NCBI RefSeq assembly: GCF_000264905.1 | Contig: NW_006763151.1 | Coordinates: forward strand, 369,643-433,642 | From: Stereum hirsutum FP-91666 SS1 | Taxonomy: Eukaryota; Basidiomycota; Agaricomycetes; Russulales; Stereaceae | Direction: 5' to 3' | DNA: 64,000 nucleotides | Part shown: in pieces, positions 11,789 to 23,205 of the stretch | Position numbering within the stretch: the stretch's first letter is position 1 | How the letters are laid out: each line of letters starts with the position of its first letter | The notes under the pieces: generated by a model | Databases searched by the model: none | Told to the model about the DNA's origin: nothing | What the model saw: the letters and a program-made list of their open reading frames with translations, nothing else | Made by a program: the position numbers and the translations under genes

Positions 11789-13140
11789 TTAAGAGTCCGC
11801 ACGACCCCGTTTATCCCGCGAGGGTGATACTGGAACCCATCCCATCATAGTCTCTACGGGACCATTGTGAGTGAATGGTGGATATTCGACAAGTAAACCA
11901 AAGATGAAACATACCCGTCATCACCGGTCGATGGTCGGCCACAAAGCCCAGCAAAATGAAAGCATCGCGGACCACTTGCTCCTTCGCGGCTTTACGAGTG
12001 GTCCACTTGGATTCCGCAACAGGGTCACTACGCTGACCGACTGCAAAAGATGGTCAGACTATTCGCTATACACACATGAGACCGTCAAGACATGGACTTA
12101 CTGAAGAGGCTGTATCGCCACTCTTGTGGCAAGCTCGCACCACGGCTCTCTGCGGTGAAAGAGACGGTGGCAAAGTTGGCCATAATCGTAAAGAGCATCT
12201 CTGTGGGATCGTCGTCGTACACCGTATCTTGGTGCACTGTAGTGCAGTAGAGACGTATCAGATGGGAGTAATGCAGTATTATGGCAAGGCAAACTTACGC
12301 GTGCCGAGGGTCTCAGCGTAGACAGTGGGGGTGATCACGACCCCAGATCCCGCTTCATCGACATTTCCCCCGGATCCAGGAACACTTCCCGCTTCGTCAC
12401 CCCCGGACTCATCGTCGCTGGTCTCGATGATCCACTCCTCTTGGAGGACTGTGGTCGGGAGGAAGTCCAATTTGACTGAGGCTCGTATGATACCATCCTT
12501 GATCGCGTCTTCTCTCTCAGCGGTTCTGGACTCAGCGATAGAGTCCTTGTCGTGATTCGCTACATACACGCGTGGATGAGCAACGAACTGAGAACGAGAC
12601 AGGATATGTAGAAACAGACCATAGACCCAGAACTTCCACACCTGCGGCTGACCAGCACCGAAGCTGCGACCAAACAATCTCATCGTATTACCAGTCTTGG
12701 CCATGAAAAAGGCCATAAGCCCGTCAAGGTCCTGGGGGGGAGCTAATGGAAAGCGAGGGCGTCGATCATTGGAGAACACCCACGAAGGAAGTCGAATCAG
12801 ACGTTATGGTGGACATGCCCGGGAAGGGGTGAAAGGTTATCGAAAGACGCACCAAGTGACTGGAGTCGCTTCAGAAGCTCGTCAGACGCAAGTTTTCTGG
12901 CATCTCTCTTCTTTGGAGCGTATCCGGTGGCAGCGCGAGTGCGTTCAAGACCGTCACTCACATAGCCATTTGAAGGTGGGGGTATCCCTGTGAAGAGTCA
13001 GTGAGAACGACGCGAAAATTGATTGCGTACACACAGGTCCGCGTCACCGCCCAGACTCTTCTGTGCTGCTCCTCGTAAGTTACCACTTTCACGCCATGCA
13101 TCGATGCGAGCCTGTCAAGCCTCGAGGAAGAGTCTGACAT
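11789..13140 (-). CDS. Hypothetical protein, about 330 aa, at least seven exons
   Basis: The start at 13140 reads MSDSSSRLDRLASMHGVKVV. Exons then continue via TC|GYPHLQMA, DARKLASDELLKRLQSL and APPQDLDGLMAFFMAKTG into a long exon. That exon includes VWKFWVYGLFLHILSRSQF and a D/E/S/G-rich stretch ending TPTVYAETLGT. Further exons give LHQDTVYDDDPTEMLFTIMA, SDPVAESKWTTRKAAKEQVV and ETMMGWVPVSPSRDKRGRAD, with TAA at 11789-11791. Donors (GTAAGT, GTATGT, GTGAGT) and acceptors are canonical, apart from one ambiguous acceptor near 12910. I do not recognise the family. The mix of a hydrophobic aromatic segment and an acidic linker gives no functional clue. Confidence 0.6.
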
Positions 13141-13940
13141 TGTTGAAATACAGCAGCAAGGAGGGGTGCGATGTTAACCAAAGAAAGGACTGTTAGGCGG
13201 GGGGGAGTTGAGCGAGGGCTCTTAAATCCAGAGAAACGTGAGGCCGAGTACTCACGTCGCGGATAAGGAGAACCGAAGAAAAAAGATACACCAATCAGTA
13301 TTAGAAGAGGTGACATGGAATAATTACGCACAAAGAGTCTCGTGTCTGGGACAATCAACGTGTCGACATTGAAGCCATCACAACTGCGAGTGTCGAGTAG
13401 CCGCGTACGCGCCTGGCCATCGCGAGTACAGTACAAGGCCGGAGGAACAGATGTGGGGTTAGGCGTAGAAGCGATGATTCGCTTCCTTCCTTCCGTGAGA
13501 CGATGGTTGTGGCGCAGGGCAACGGTCGTCATTGATCGAGCCCGGAACGTGATCGAAGCGCTTTGGAGCCTGATCGGGCTGATCGACACGATCGGGAGGC
13601 GCTGAGAAACTGGTTGACGCCCAGGAACTGATCGAGCCTCAGTTGGAGTTGACTCAAAAGGTTTGACACAAACGAAGCAGATCGCTGTAACTTACGCTTT
13701 CGATCGAATAGGGTGATCATCACCACTGGGCTTTCGATCAAAATTCGATTGAGGGGTGCACGCGTGAGGACAGGCATTCGAGAATGAAATAAATAAGAAA
13801 AGGCACTCGAATCCAATCCGTGAGCTAAATGGATGGCTTAGTATACCCAGGTTCGTCACATAGTGTCTGTGATCAGAGCCGATGTGCAGGCTGGCACGAT
13901 CTCTTTGACGAGCACTGGCGATCAACTCGACTTTCTGCAT
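13118..13940 (-). CDS. Possible small hypothetical gene overlapping the start of the 13140 gene
   Basis: Exons can be chained from MQKVELIA (13940) over a 92 bp intron with a plausible branch site to a segment containing HSRMPVLTRAPLNRILIESP. A GTAAGT intron then leads to IRLQSASITFRARSMTTVAL and a frame ending ...VDTLIVPDTRLF at a GTGCGT donor. A last exon would stop near 13118, inside the first exon of the downstream gene. The protein is arginine- and serine-rich without motifs. The overlap makes either this gene or the downstream start doubtful. It could instead be extra 5' exons of the downstream gene. Confidence 0.33.
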
Positions 13941-14064
13941 GGACTACATCACATTGAGCAGTAATGTATCCCCTCGGCCTTCGTCTCTCAGTGTTTGTGT
14001 CACGATGACACAGTTGTGATTTAAGGGCAAACCAAAGACCCTGCTTACACACGGGCGGAAACAA

Positions 14065-14960
14065 TCAAATCCTTAATGTTCCGACTTCTGCCCATCGGCC
14101 ACAGTCCGGCTTCCTATCAATAACGCCAAAGGGAAGTATCATGCATCCACGATCGAACAGTCTCCGTCCCTCTACCGTTGGCGAACCATCTTTCTCGAGC
14201 CCTCTCATCTCCATAGTGCTTCCCTCTGCCGCCGCCGACCGCGACTTCGTGATACGAAAGCGTAGATGGTTGGTGAGTCGGGGGTACGATACACAGAAAT
14301 GTCCCGGTGAAATCAGATTGCAGAGGGTGGTGTGTTTAGCAAAAATGATCGGGTATGCCGCATGTACGGTGCTGCTTTCGATGATATCCACTCGTCGTGG
14401 CACTGGACCCGAGAGACAGACGAGACGAGTGCGAGAACGGGACCCGCGAGGTAATGCGGCACGATCCCTGCAGCTTTCTGAAAGTATTCTTCAGCGCTAG
14501 TTCGAGAGTGTACAAGTTATCACATACGAGTCAGAGTAAACATTTCCTTGTCGGGTGAGCTATAGCCAACCAGGGGTATTCTACCATAACCCCACCCCAT
14601 AAAAACACCACGCATGGACTCGGCGCTGCCAGACGGTACGAACACGGACAGCACCGAGGACAGAAGTGGTCGAACCGGCTGATTGAGCAATGCTATGTCC
14701 AAGGCAACATCTCCACCGACAATCCCCGAGACCCGTTCGAGCAATTTCAAGAATTCATCTACATCTGCCACGAATTGGCGGATACCCTTCCTGACAATCG
14801 TCGTCGTGACTCGCCGGGTTACCGGACTGAAAGCTTTCGCAGTCATGCAGATGTTCCAAAGTACGAGAGGGGTCGCGTGAACACATATTTGAGATAAAAG
14901 GTCGTCACAGAAGAGTACACGGTGGGCAGCGGACATGTCGAAGAGAACGGGGCGGCGCAA
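14065..14960 (-). CDS. F-box-like/nucleotidyltransferase-like family member A
   Basis: Exon 1 14960-14528 and exon 2 14477-14065 (GTATGT donor, TTTCAG acceptor) give 281 codons in one frame. The N-terminus resembles an F-box-like helix bundle (VLWNICMTAKAFSPVTRRVT). The core position that in relatives reads GSFVLR...LDIY is here GGDVALDIALL...LSVFV, so the Asp pair is lost. A later strand, RRVDIIESSTVHAAYP, keeps an Asp, followed by the family box NLISPGHFCVSYPRLT. The family is defined by the six related genes of this window. It resembles, but is not proven to be, a Pol-beta-type nucleotidyltransferase fold. MSAAH nine codons in is an alternative start. Confidence 0.68.
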
Positions 14961-15060
14961 CAGTCCTCGGTCGAATAAGGTTCCCGATATTTATATCAGA
15001 CTGCGGATTCTGGTCAAGGAGGTCAGCGCTTTCCAGCATCAGAGAGATGACGTCAAACCC

Positions 15061-16096
15061 TCAAGACGCACCCGCATTCTCCAGTTTCCTCTTAATGACC
15101 ATGATTGCCTGACCGCTGGCCTTGACACAACATGTGCAACAATACCCACCCCACTTCCACTTTACCTCCCTCAGCAGAGCATCATCTGCGGACCTAGCTG
15201 ACCAATCATCCGTCTCTCCATACCATAATCGGAGTGTTCCCGAATCAGCGAATGACCTCTCTTGATGAGGACAATAAAAATGCCTCGAACCGGTGCCCTC
15301 CACACTCGCCTCCACGTTCTTCGAAAATCCAACGAGTTGATATCCTCGCGACATGTACTTCTCCACAGCCCGGACTCTATTCCATGTCCTAGCGGCCCAA
15401 GGGCGAAAGAACCCCCTTCTCCGGAATGTGCTGTCCGGATAAGCCACGCAGATACTTGACGCGGTGACAACGTTCACCACATGGGACGCGTAGTAACGAG
15501 CGATCGGTGCCAGAGCAGAATGGCAAGCGCTCACGACAACATCCACGGCTCTCCCATCCCGACGCTCCATGCGTACTACGCAGGATATAGCAGTCTCGTC
15601 AACGTACGGACGGTCAAATCCATCCCCTCCCGGCAAGACCTTCGCCCGATACCCCTCCATTTCGAACAACGCCACCATACGCTCGCCACGACCAAGTCCA
15701 CAATACACATCCAGATCATCTGCATCCCAAAGCGTCTCACCATCCACCCTATGCACGAATCGTAGAACTTGACCACCTGAGAACACCGCGGTGGAATTCA
15801 TTGCTTCAGCCGTGAGCGCCAGAGGGTCACATACGAATCTGCTCGCGGACCACGTCTGCGTTCAATCAACAATTACCCCGATACATAGAAAGCCCTACCG
15901 TCGTAGAACATCGTGCCACTCCTGACGAATGTACCCAGAGATGATCCCGGAGCTTGCAGGTGCATCGGCCGCTCGCCTGACGAGCTCTGGAAAAGAGCAT
16001 TGACTCAGGTCTGTCCAATGATACCGTCTGTTAGACTCGATGAAAAGGCGAATAAACGTGCAAACTGATTATACCACGGGTCTCTTCACTCGGCAT
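15061..16096 (-). CDS. F-box-like/nucleotidyltransferase-like family member B, with complete acidic triad
   Basis: Three exons (16096-16075, 16010-15899, 15838-15061) close on 303 codons. The first is a 22 nt micro-exon, MPSEETR. The core reads FSGGQVLRFV...DADDLDVYCG, which satisfies the G[GS]-x(n)-DhDh pattern of Pol-beta-type nucleotidyltransferases. A later strand, AVDVVVSACHSA, supplies a third acidic residue at the expected place. The family box VVTASSICVAYPDSTFRRRG and the C-terminal W-rich end (KWKWGG) follow. It is the only one of six relatives here that keeps all three acidic positions, so it is the best candidate for an active enzyme. Substrate unknown. The N-terminal F-box-like part is short and weak (CSFPELVRRAAD). 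Confidence 0.72.
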
Positions 16097-16813
16097 GATG
16101 TGTCCTGACGAGAAAGAGAACTCCAGTCACGTCAGACCAACGCCGACGTACACAGAAGAATGGGGTAGGGGGGGGCACACTTTACAGGGAGAGGATCAGG
16201 TTGCACGTACCTGTACACCACGTCGATGCCATTTTATAAACTCATCGCTTCCTAAACAAATAACGTGTAGTCACCTGTGAAACCGACGCATCTGTGGTCC
16301 AGAGCACATACTTCACACGACTGTGATGCGTGCATCCAGCGTCGGAAGTGGAATTCAAAGCGTCAGACCATCAACGTAATAACGCGCTGTGGAAAGCGAG
16401 ACTGGTTCGAACATCCTCTCGATACGTTGCGAGAAGAGACATAGAGGCGAGCAGCGAATCCAAGGTTTTCGTGCAGACACGAGTGAAGGCTCAAACGTCC
16501 AGGCTATGATCTTGTCGGAGGGTGGTCCATTTACTCTGACGGACAAATACATTTACCTCATGTTGTGACGCTAAAGTGTTACGTTTTAAGCACGTCGTAT
16601 CTAGGCAGGGAGGGGGGATACGAGAAATCGAGACAGGGGAGGGGAATACGAGAAACAAGCGACAGTACAGCGACATAAAGAGAGTCCTGAGTCGAATCGA
16701 AATAACTCTAAGCTGCTTCACGCCCGTTGGAAGTCACACAGTCGCCATCTGCGGAGTTCATCCACGCACGATGCTATGAAGATAACATCAGAAAGCCCGT
16801 CGACAATAAATTT
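16097..16813. other. Intergenic stretch with weak minus-strand open frames
   Basis: A frame at 16355-16552 (about 65 codons, minus strand) and another at 16491-16721 are open, but I could not give either a start, splice partner or recognisable motif. Purine-rich runs at 16160-16195 and 16608-16660 inflate both. No gene is called. Confidence 0.35.
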
Positions 16814-17273
16814 CTAAGGAGGACGTACGAAACCTGGTGGGAGGGGAGACTTGAGCGCTCGCTCTTGTGGACCGGAAGTTTCGTCCTGATCCTTTGATCG
16901 TATAAGATAGGAGTGACCATTCAAGAGGCGAAGAGACACTCACCACTGGATCGGGGTCAGTCGAAGGACCAGGCTCGAGAAGACCATAGCCGGCCAGCTT
17001 TAACTCGGCCGCGATACGCGCAGTCATCACGTCCTGTAACTGCGCGAATGTGTGACCCAGGTAAGCAGTCGCTTCTTGAAGACGAGAGTGGGCGTCTCGC
17101 AGACGATCGTGGGCCTCCTTGAGTTGGGCGTCCTGATCTGCGATTCGTTGGCGAAGCGCGGCATTTTGGTGCGAGTATAGGTGGCGTTGGTGCCAGCACT
17201 GGCGGCTAAAGTAGCCTAAGCGCAGGGTCAACTCCTCTACTGTCAGATGCTCTTTCTCCTGCTCTGAGCCCAT
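16814..17273 (-). CDS. Small coiled-coil protein, two exons
   Basis: Exon 1 starts at 17273 (MGSEQEKEHLTVEELTLRLG) and ends at a GTGAGT donor near 16944. After an AAAG acceptor, exon 2 gives DQDETSGPQERALKSPLPPG and stops at 16814-16816, about 135 residues in total. Residues 35-85 form a heptad-like coil (RIADQDAQLKEAHDRLRDAH). No catalytic or zinc motif is present. The gene sits just downstream of the coiled-coil RING gene at 17484-18349 on the same strand. It could be a RING-less relative or an interaction partner of that protein; this is inference from position and coil content only. Confidence 0.6.
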
Positions 17274-17483
17274 CGGTCGCCCTTGAAGTTGAGAGTGAAA
17301 GTATGAAAGAGACGAGACCCGGAACCTTATATTTTAGCGATTGCCTCGATAACACGCGCTGAGTCAAACGGGCCCGATCTAGAGCACGGTGACGTAAACG
17401 ATTTGTGGCGTAACGCCAAATTCAATGATCTTCCAGCCACATGCACTAGGGGAAAAAAAAAGAATTATAGTACAAGTGCACCA

Positions 17484-18349
17484 TCAGACCTGGACCTCTC
17501 CACACACATTCCTGTCGTCCGCCGGTTCCTTCGCCCTGAACCATTTGTCCCACCGACCAACGACAATAGAGCGTTTGATCGGATCCACGCCCGGAGCAGC
17601 AGCGAAAATATCGAGAAGCTGTACGGTATGAAAGTCTTCGACGGGGGGGATAGTGATCGCGGCATCACATTGTGGACACGAATTTTCGACGAGATCGAAG
17701 TGGCTCGCAATACAAGCCTCGCAGAAGGTATGGCCACACTCAGTGAGTCTACAAAAATCGTCGACGCACCAGACCATTGGCGAGTAAGACGTGAGCGAAG
17801 AATCACAAGACACAATGGCGAGAATACAAGTAGTATTCAGTGCGAAAGCCACTCACATCCACGGGGCCTGGAAGATATCCTTGCACAATGGGCAGACCAG
17901 TATCTCTGTGGCGCGGCGAAACCGCTACAACTGAAGATCAGTACACCGTCGCATATTTGAAATAACGCGAGCAGTGCACACCTCCTCAAACCTCTCATAG
18001 TCCGCGAGCCTAGCTTGGTCTCTGGCTCGTTCAACCTCTAATGCATAACACCTCCTACGGGAATTAGCCAGCTGCATCCTAGCGCTAGACAACTGTAGGA
18101 TAACGCTTGCTCTAGCAAGGAAGGGTCCCATTCCCTAAATCGAAAGTAGTGATCAGCGGGGAAAGGGTTATGGACATTGGCGAATATTTGAACAACTTGG
18201 TTCGAATCTCCCTTTGACTGTAAGATAGGCCTTCAGTGAGCGACGCGCGAACCATTCGACCTGAAACTCACATCAGGTGCGTCACCATCATCAGCATCGG
18301 TCAACAAACACCTCGCGCCGCGCATCGGTGTAGGACTACTGTCATCCAT
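17484..18349 (-). CDS. RING-finger protein with coiled coil, probable E3 ubiquitin ligase
   Basis: Four exons (18349-18272, 18134-17982, 17924-about 17857, 17748-17484) close on about 187 codons. After an N-terminal MDDSSPTPMRG there is a basic coil (RRRCYALEVERARDQARLAD). A C3HC4 RING split by an intron follows: VCPLCKDIFQAPWM, then LTECGHTFCEACIASHF, then ENSCPQCD. All eight zinc ligands are visible. Known of the family: RING domains recruit E2 enzymes and promote ubiquitin transfer; the coil usually mediates dimerisation or target binding. The C-terminus is short and ends at 17484. Its neighbours are F-box-like genes, which fits a ubiquitin theme for this block (inference). Confidence 0.82.
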
Positions 18350-18655
18350 AGTGCGAGAGGCAGCAGACGATCCAATAAGAAGAAGATTGGAAATCCTGGA
18401 GCGGGAAATGGACCAAGATAGACCCCGTACATATACTAGGTCAAACCACCACCAGCATCGAAAAGGTGAGAAGTAGTTCACATCCACAGGAGACGGATAC
18501 GCCAAGCGTCCATTCGATTATTGAGATGTACACGAGAAAGCCATTACTCAATGCAAATTCATACGAGTTACCCTTCCACTAACCATCTAGCGAAAATGCG
18601 CGAGTAAGCACACCCTCGTCACAGAAGAGAAATATGAGGATATACCCGTCGAGAC

Positions 18656-19627
18656 TCAGTCCCAATCACCATCCAGCCACTCTTGGCGCAACGCATAACG
18701 CTCCCCGTGCCTGCGCGGTTCTAGAATCTGGACCTGAGGAACATATCCTCCCATATAAGCAGGGGAGCACGCACCATACTGCCATGACACTAAGCGAGCT
18801 CGACTATCTCCGAACGTGTTAGATACGGGACTATCGCGAAGGTTGGATGCGTCGACTCTGAGGCAAAGAGTCTTGCCGTCACCGAGAGACCGCAAATCAT
18901 CCGCTCTGTATCCATGCCGAATGCCTACCCGCGTACCGTCTGACCCGTCACCGTCCCACCCATGGATCCGAAACCCGCTCACAACACATTGACGCAAACC
19001 TGGGAAAAACACCGACTTCCAACTTCCTGGTGAGATGAGTCCCTCCTGGATCAACGTCGTCCTAGGATAAGCGCAGAGGAGGCGATCTGTCATGATTGCG
19101 TTGATGAACAGAGTCGACCAGTGGTGGGGTATGGCTGAGAGTGCGTCGACGTGGTCGATGGAATAGAGGCGTACAACGCGCGGGCCGAGATTGGCTTCAT
19201 AGATGGCATCGACAATCGTGCCCTTCGACCAAACAAAACGGTCGCCAATAACTGTGTGGCGCGGCTGGCGACGACAATCCCTCACAGACCAGTTTGTGTA
19301 ACCGTGCTGCTCGAGAACCTCCTTCATCGCAACACAGGATGCGTCACCCACCAAGTAGATGTCGAGTGAACGTGGGAGCCACCCAGGCGAGCCCTGAGCC
19401 AGGACACGCAAAACGAACGCCCCCCCGATAACGCCCTTCAACTCCTCCAACGCGGGCCAAAATGACAAGTGCGGACTGAGCCATAATCGAAGGTAACCCT
19501 TGATACGTGCTGCCACGACTTGCGATACCACTTGTTTCATAGAGTGGGAAGTCATACTGAGGATGGCGAGTTCTCGATAGCTCCAGAAGTGAAGTAGAAC
19601 AACCTCGAAGGCGGCGTAGAGGGACAT
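18656..19627 (-). CDS. F-box-like/nucleotidyltransferase-like family member C
   Basis: One exon, 323 codons from the ATG at 19627 (MSLYAAFEVVLLHF). The frame is open 43 codons further upstream, but this ATG matches the start of the relative at 24428. The N-terminal F-box-like helix reads YRELAILSMTSHSMKQVV. The core is VIGGAFVLRVL...RSLDIYLVG, where the first Asp of the DxD pair is replaced by Ser. The third acidic strand is changed to VVRLYSIDHVDAL. The family box NAIMTDRLLCAYPRTTLIQE, then GLISPGSWKS, and the closing WQYG are all present. It is 35-40% alike by eye to the member at 23455-24428 over the core. Probably catalytically inactive if the fold is right. Confidence 0.75.
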   Translation of the reverse strand: MSLYAAFEVVLLHFWSYRELAILSMTSHSMKQVVSQVVAARIKGYLRLWLSPHLSFWPALEELKGVIGGAFVLRVLAQGSPGWLPRSLDIYLVGDASCVAMKEVLEQHGYTNWSVRDCRRQPRHTVIGDRFVWSKGTIVDAIYEANLGPRVVRLYSIDHVDALSAIPHHWSTLFINAIMTDRLLCAYPRTTLIQEGLISPGSWKSVFFPGLRQCVVSGFRIHGWDGDGSDGTRVGIRHGYRADDLRSLGDGKTLCLRVDASNLRDSPVSNTFGDSRARLVSWQYGACSPAYMGGYVPQVQILEPRRHGERYALRQEWLDGDWD

Positions 19628-19916
19628 AGTATGCAGCTGAAGTCGACCCACGACACGAAGGCCTCGTCTTAAATCATGATAGGCCACAGGTGTTTGATAA
19701 GCGCAATTAGTCGGACGCGGGACGATATCCTCATCGTTTCGAGAACGATACAGCAAGACGCAGGGACGAGTGCACGACTAAATCCCGAAATTCTCGCCGC
19801 TCAGGGAACTTTCCGTTGAATTCACGTGGCATTGACGAAAGGAGAATCAAGATACGCGTGAAATGCCAATTCATGGAACAAGGACAAGGGCTGTAGACAA
19901 ATATGGATAATAGAGA

Positions 19917-20338
19917 TCAAGATCTTCTCGCGTTCTCCGAACGTTTCTCACGCTGCGAAACCACAAGTTCAGAAAAAGGTTAAACCCCGCAAACAATTGT
20001 ACAACGAACCTCCCGACGAAGCTCATCCAAGGCTTTCTGTCTCTCGGACGGCTTCCGGACACGCTTCGAGCGACCGCCGCTGGGCGCGGACTGGCTTCGG
20101 TGAATGGGACGACCGCGAGGAACGGATAAAGGAAGTGCCTGGGCCGACGAGCCAGGTTTCATCTATGAGAATATAGACACTGTCAGAGACAAAGAGAAGA
20201 AGACGCCCGGTCAGGTGGTTGACGTACCTGGGGCGGTGGGGTCCCGTGTCTCTTGTTGGTGCTGAGCTGGAGACTCTGCTCGAGGTCGCCCACAAGTGTC
20301 TGACTATCGCCGGCAACAGATTGGTTTGATGTAGACAT
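19917..20338 (-). CDS. Small basic protein of about 100 aa, three exons
   Basis: Exon 1 starts at 20338 (MSTSNQSVAGDSQTLVGDLE) and ends ...GTPPPQ at a GTACGT donor. Exon 2 starts with MKPGSS and carries a basic R/S/K-rich stretch (RSKRVRKPSERQKALDELRR). A GTTCGT/CGCAG intron leads to a short tail, REKRSENARRS, with the stop at 19917-19919. A TATAAGG element at 20421 lies 84 bp upstream. The basic C-terminus could be a nuclear-localisation or nucleic-acid-binding tail. No known domain; function unknown. Confidence 0.55.
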
Positions 20339-20751
20339 GAGGGGACGATAGTGAAGAATGGACGTCTAGATGACTCGGCGAAGAAAGGTGAGGATCAATT
20401 GCCCGAGAGAGCCTTGCTTTTATAAGGCGGTCATGCCACTACCGTCGTGAAGATAGAATAGACCGAAATGGGCCAAAGAGCGATGCGGTGGACGAACAAG
20501 TTCGCATACTGTCCCGTGGCGCGTAAACAGAGCCGTACGACAAACTGATGCCACTGGCGATCGAGTACAGCCGCGAGCAGAGTCGATCATGATGAACGAA
20601 AAATCCGAGATTAGATCTGGGAGCTTTATCACGCAGCAGTCATGACACTATTGCCCAGTGAATGATCGCAGAGGAAGCACGAGAAGCACAAAGATTTGGA
20701 GATTGCGATCATCGTGTAAATTACACACCAGGCCACCAGGCCTCATCCACA
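20339..20751. other. Intergenic region between two minus-strand genes
   Basis: This region holds the TATAAGG promoter element of the 20338 gene (about 20421) and no supported coding frame. Confidence 0.5.
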
Positions 20752-21860
20752 CTAGCTAACTCTGGTACACCGGGACGTCAACTCGATCCAAGGGCGAGCG
20801 TCACGAACGCCTATCGAGGGGAAAAACCAGAAACAGTCAGTATAGAGACTTGATCCATGACACTGAGACACTCACTGTACTGCCAATCTACACGAACGTG
20901 TTCCTTCCGATGGACGGGCGGTGGGTCTAGCGCACCAGCGATTGGCGAGTCTCGACCGAGAGATACGCGCATACGGAAGGAATACTTGTCGTCGAAGCTA
21001 CGTCTATCCTCCCAACCGTACCCGGGAAGCATGGTGATCTCGTCGCTCGAGGATGTGTGGTTTCGATATGTGCGAATGTGGACACCGTGCTTGGCTAAAG
21101 CATATTTGGCGTCGAAGGATGCGACCTCGCCAAGCGAAGGTGGGATAAAACTACAGCGCTGAAATGCACTCTTCGGGTATGCGACCACCATCTCCGTAGA
21201 GCTGAGATAGCTCACGAAAGCTGAGTTCCACAGCCTGGGAATAGGGGATGTTGCATTGGAAGTGGACGAGACGATGATCTCGATGTATTGCGTGAGACGT
21301 GATTCGAACGGGCCCCGGCTACGAGTGCGTGTGGCGTGTATGATGTCTCTGATTTCGGATAAGCCTTCGACTGGGGCGCGGTTTTGGCGGATGTTATAAT
21401 GCCCAGGAGTACGAAAAAAGTTCTTGAGGCGTGTAACTGCGACGTCGTTGTTCGGGCAACTGATGTGAAGAGGGCTGGTGAACCATGGGGTGATTGTGCG
21501 GTAAATGAATGCAAGCACAATGTCCCCGATAAGAACAGCACCAGTCTCTTCCAACAGGCGCATAAACAAGTCGGCCGGCTCGATCCAATGCCGCAGAATG
21601 TGATGAAGGCGTGTGCGAAGAGCGTGATGGACGACTCGGCGGACCCCTTTGGACGTCATTGAAAGTCGCTGTATTGTCTTCCAGTCGAGATAATCAACTA
21701 GAAGGCCGAGGGGGTGCTCAACAAGGCTGACAGGTAAAAACGGCACTGAGGTACGCATGGCTTTGACCGGGAACTGGTCATGATCAGAGTAGGGGACGAC
21801 AAGAGAAGTTGATCCCGATTGCATAGCTGTCGAGGAGAGATTCTCCAGGGGGGGTGACAA
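20752..21860 (-). CDS. F-box-like/nucleotidyltransferase-like family member D
   Basis: Exon 1 21860-20876 and exon 2 20810-20752 (GTGAGT donor after WQY, GATAG acceptor) give 347 codons. Without splicing the frame would stop at 20811. The N-terminal F-box-like part reads LLVDYLDWKTIQRLSMTSKG. The core has decayed to LIGDIVLAFI...PLHISCPN, losing both Asp positions. A later strand, QYIEIIVSSTSNA, has Glu at the third acidic site. The box SYLSSTEMVVAYPKSAFQRC and the closing WQYS are kept. The conserved scaffold with an eroded active site suggests a binding rather than catalytic role (inference). Confidence 0.72.
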
Positions 21861-22009
21861 GACCGGGTACCCACACGATCACAAGTTCTTATATCGGAAG
21901 CGAAAAAAACGCATCTAAGCCATCGATTCGCACTCATTGCATGGTAATATCGCAGACAAACGAGAAAGTAAACATGGGAAGCATTGGGATGGGTCATAAT
22001 GGAAAGTCA

Positions 22010-23205
22010 TCAGGGTTCTAAACTGGATGATTGGTATGAAGGAGCAGCAACGTCATCAGACCAGGAACAATCTACGTCAATTCGTGCAATGTCAGGCGTC
22101 GATGTCAGCAATGGCAGAACAAACCGTTGAACACTCACCATCCGCGACGTCGAGATCCGTCGAGTCCCGGGAGTCGCTAGGCCGATGCATATGGAAGCCG
22201 GGACACATGCATTCACAAAACCTCGAGGGAACTTGTGCGTGTGCGAGCATAGGGGGGGTAAATGTGATCTGTACGTGAATACATCAGTAGCGATCAGAGC
22301 CAGAACATGGAGTACCAGATGCGCAGACTAACCCCGAGCATTTCAGTGGCGGTCTTCACAAGAGCAACTTCGTCAAAGGCCGGGAAGACGGACACGCGTG
22401 CAGAAGGGCCTTGTCCAGGATCAACTACGACGTCGAGATAGACCGTCGCTTCCACGAGATCTCCCGGCCTTATGGGCAGCCAGGGTTCGCGACGACGAAA
22501 CCCGTTCACGCTCGTGCGGTAGGTGCGGAGAGGCTTGCGATAATGAAACCTTTTCAATGAGACGCGAACAGAAGCACATAACGTGAACAAGACTCACAAA
22601 CAAATCGGCTGACCTACGCAACACCAAAATAGGGGAAAGCGGCGCCGAAGTCAGAGGCAAATGGAGATGATGCAGAACGGCGTCGGTTAATCGCTGGAGC
22701 GCAGCCACTTGTGACATGAAGGGGTCCTCGAAGGTACTGTAGCCACTAACAAGTGTCATCCAATTGGTCTCCTCAAGAGAAAGTCCCCAAGGGCATCTAT
22801 CCGAGAAACAATCAGGATTGCATCAAAAACCGTTTAAGGTAAGTTGGACTTACTCGGATGCGGCTTTGGTGGAGTCGAGACGGTGATCTGCTACGATACC
22901 TTGGATGCGTACCTTCACGAGATCTTCGTGGCAAGACTTCAATCGTTCCGCGTATACCACACGAAATGGGCGCATTAAAGGGCGGAGCGGCGTATAGTCG
23001 GTCAAAACGGATAACCACCGGCGAGTGGCGTCCACGCCAGTGGGGACGACGTTGGTGTCACGACCCGATGTGTCGCGCTTAGACTCGTCACCTCGCCCGC
23101 GGACCATATATGCAGGGACCATTGAAGGAAGGTCTGCTAGCAGTCGTCAACGAACCGAAAAGATACCCGACCAAGCCAGAGCTACTCACAGAGGACGATC
23201 GACAT
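22010..23205 (-). CDS. GDxV-motif small-protein family, member 1
   Basis: Six exons (23205-23190, 23136-22854, 22796-22598, 22533-22333, 22268-22139, 22071-22010) close exactly on 296 codons. The first exon is a 16 nt micro-exon (MSIVL). The central-C-terminal segment reads LPIRPGDLVEATVYLDVVVD, then GQGPSARVSVFPAFDEVALV. That pattern (GDxVxxxVxxD, then a short basic segment, then a hydrophobic strand) recurs in the genes at 25513, 26996 and 29644. The tail is acidic and serine-rich. The motif suggests a small beta-structured domain. I do not recognise it as a named family. One donor (GTTAGT, near 22333) is non-consensus but keeps frame. Confidence 0.65.

Noticed and set aside
18195..18215. 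GGTTCGAATCTCC resembling a tRNA T-loop
   Set aside because: The flanking sequence lacks D- and anticodon-arm pairing, and the site is inside an intron of the RING gene.
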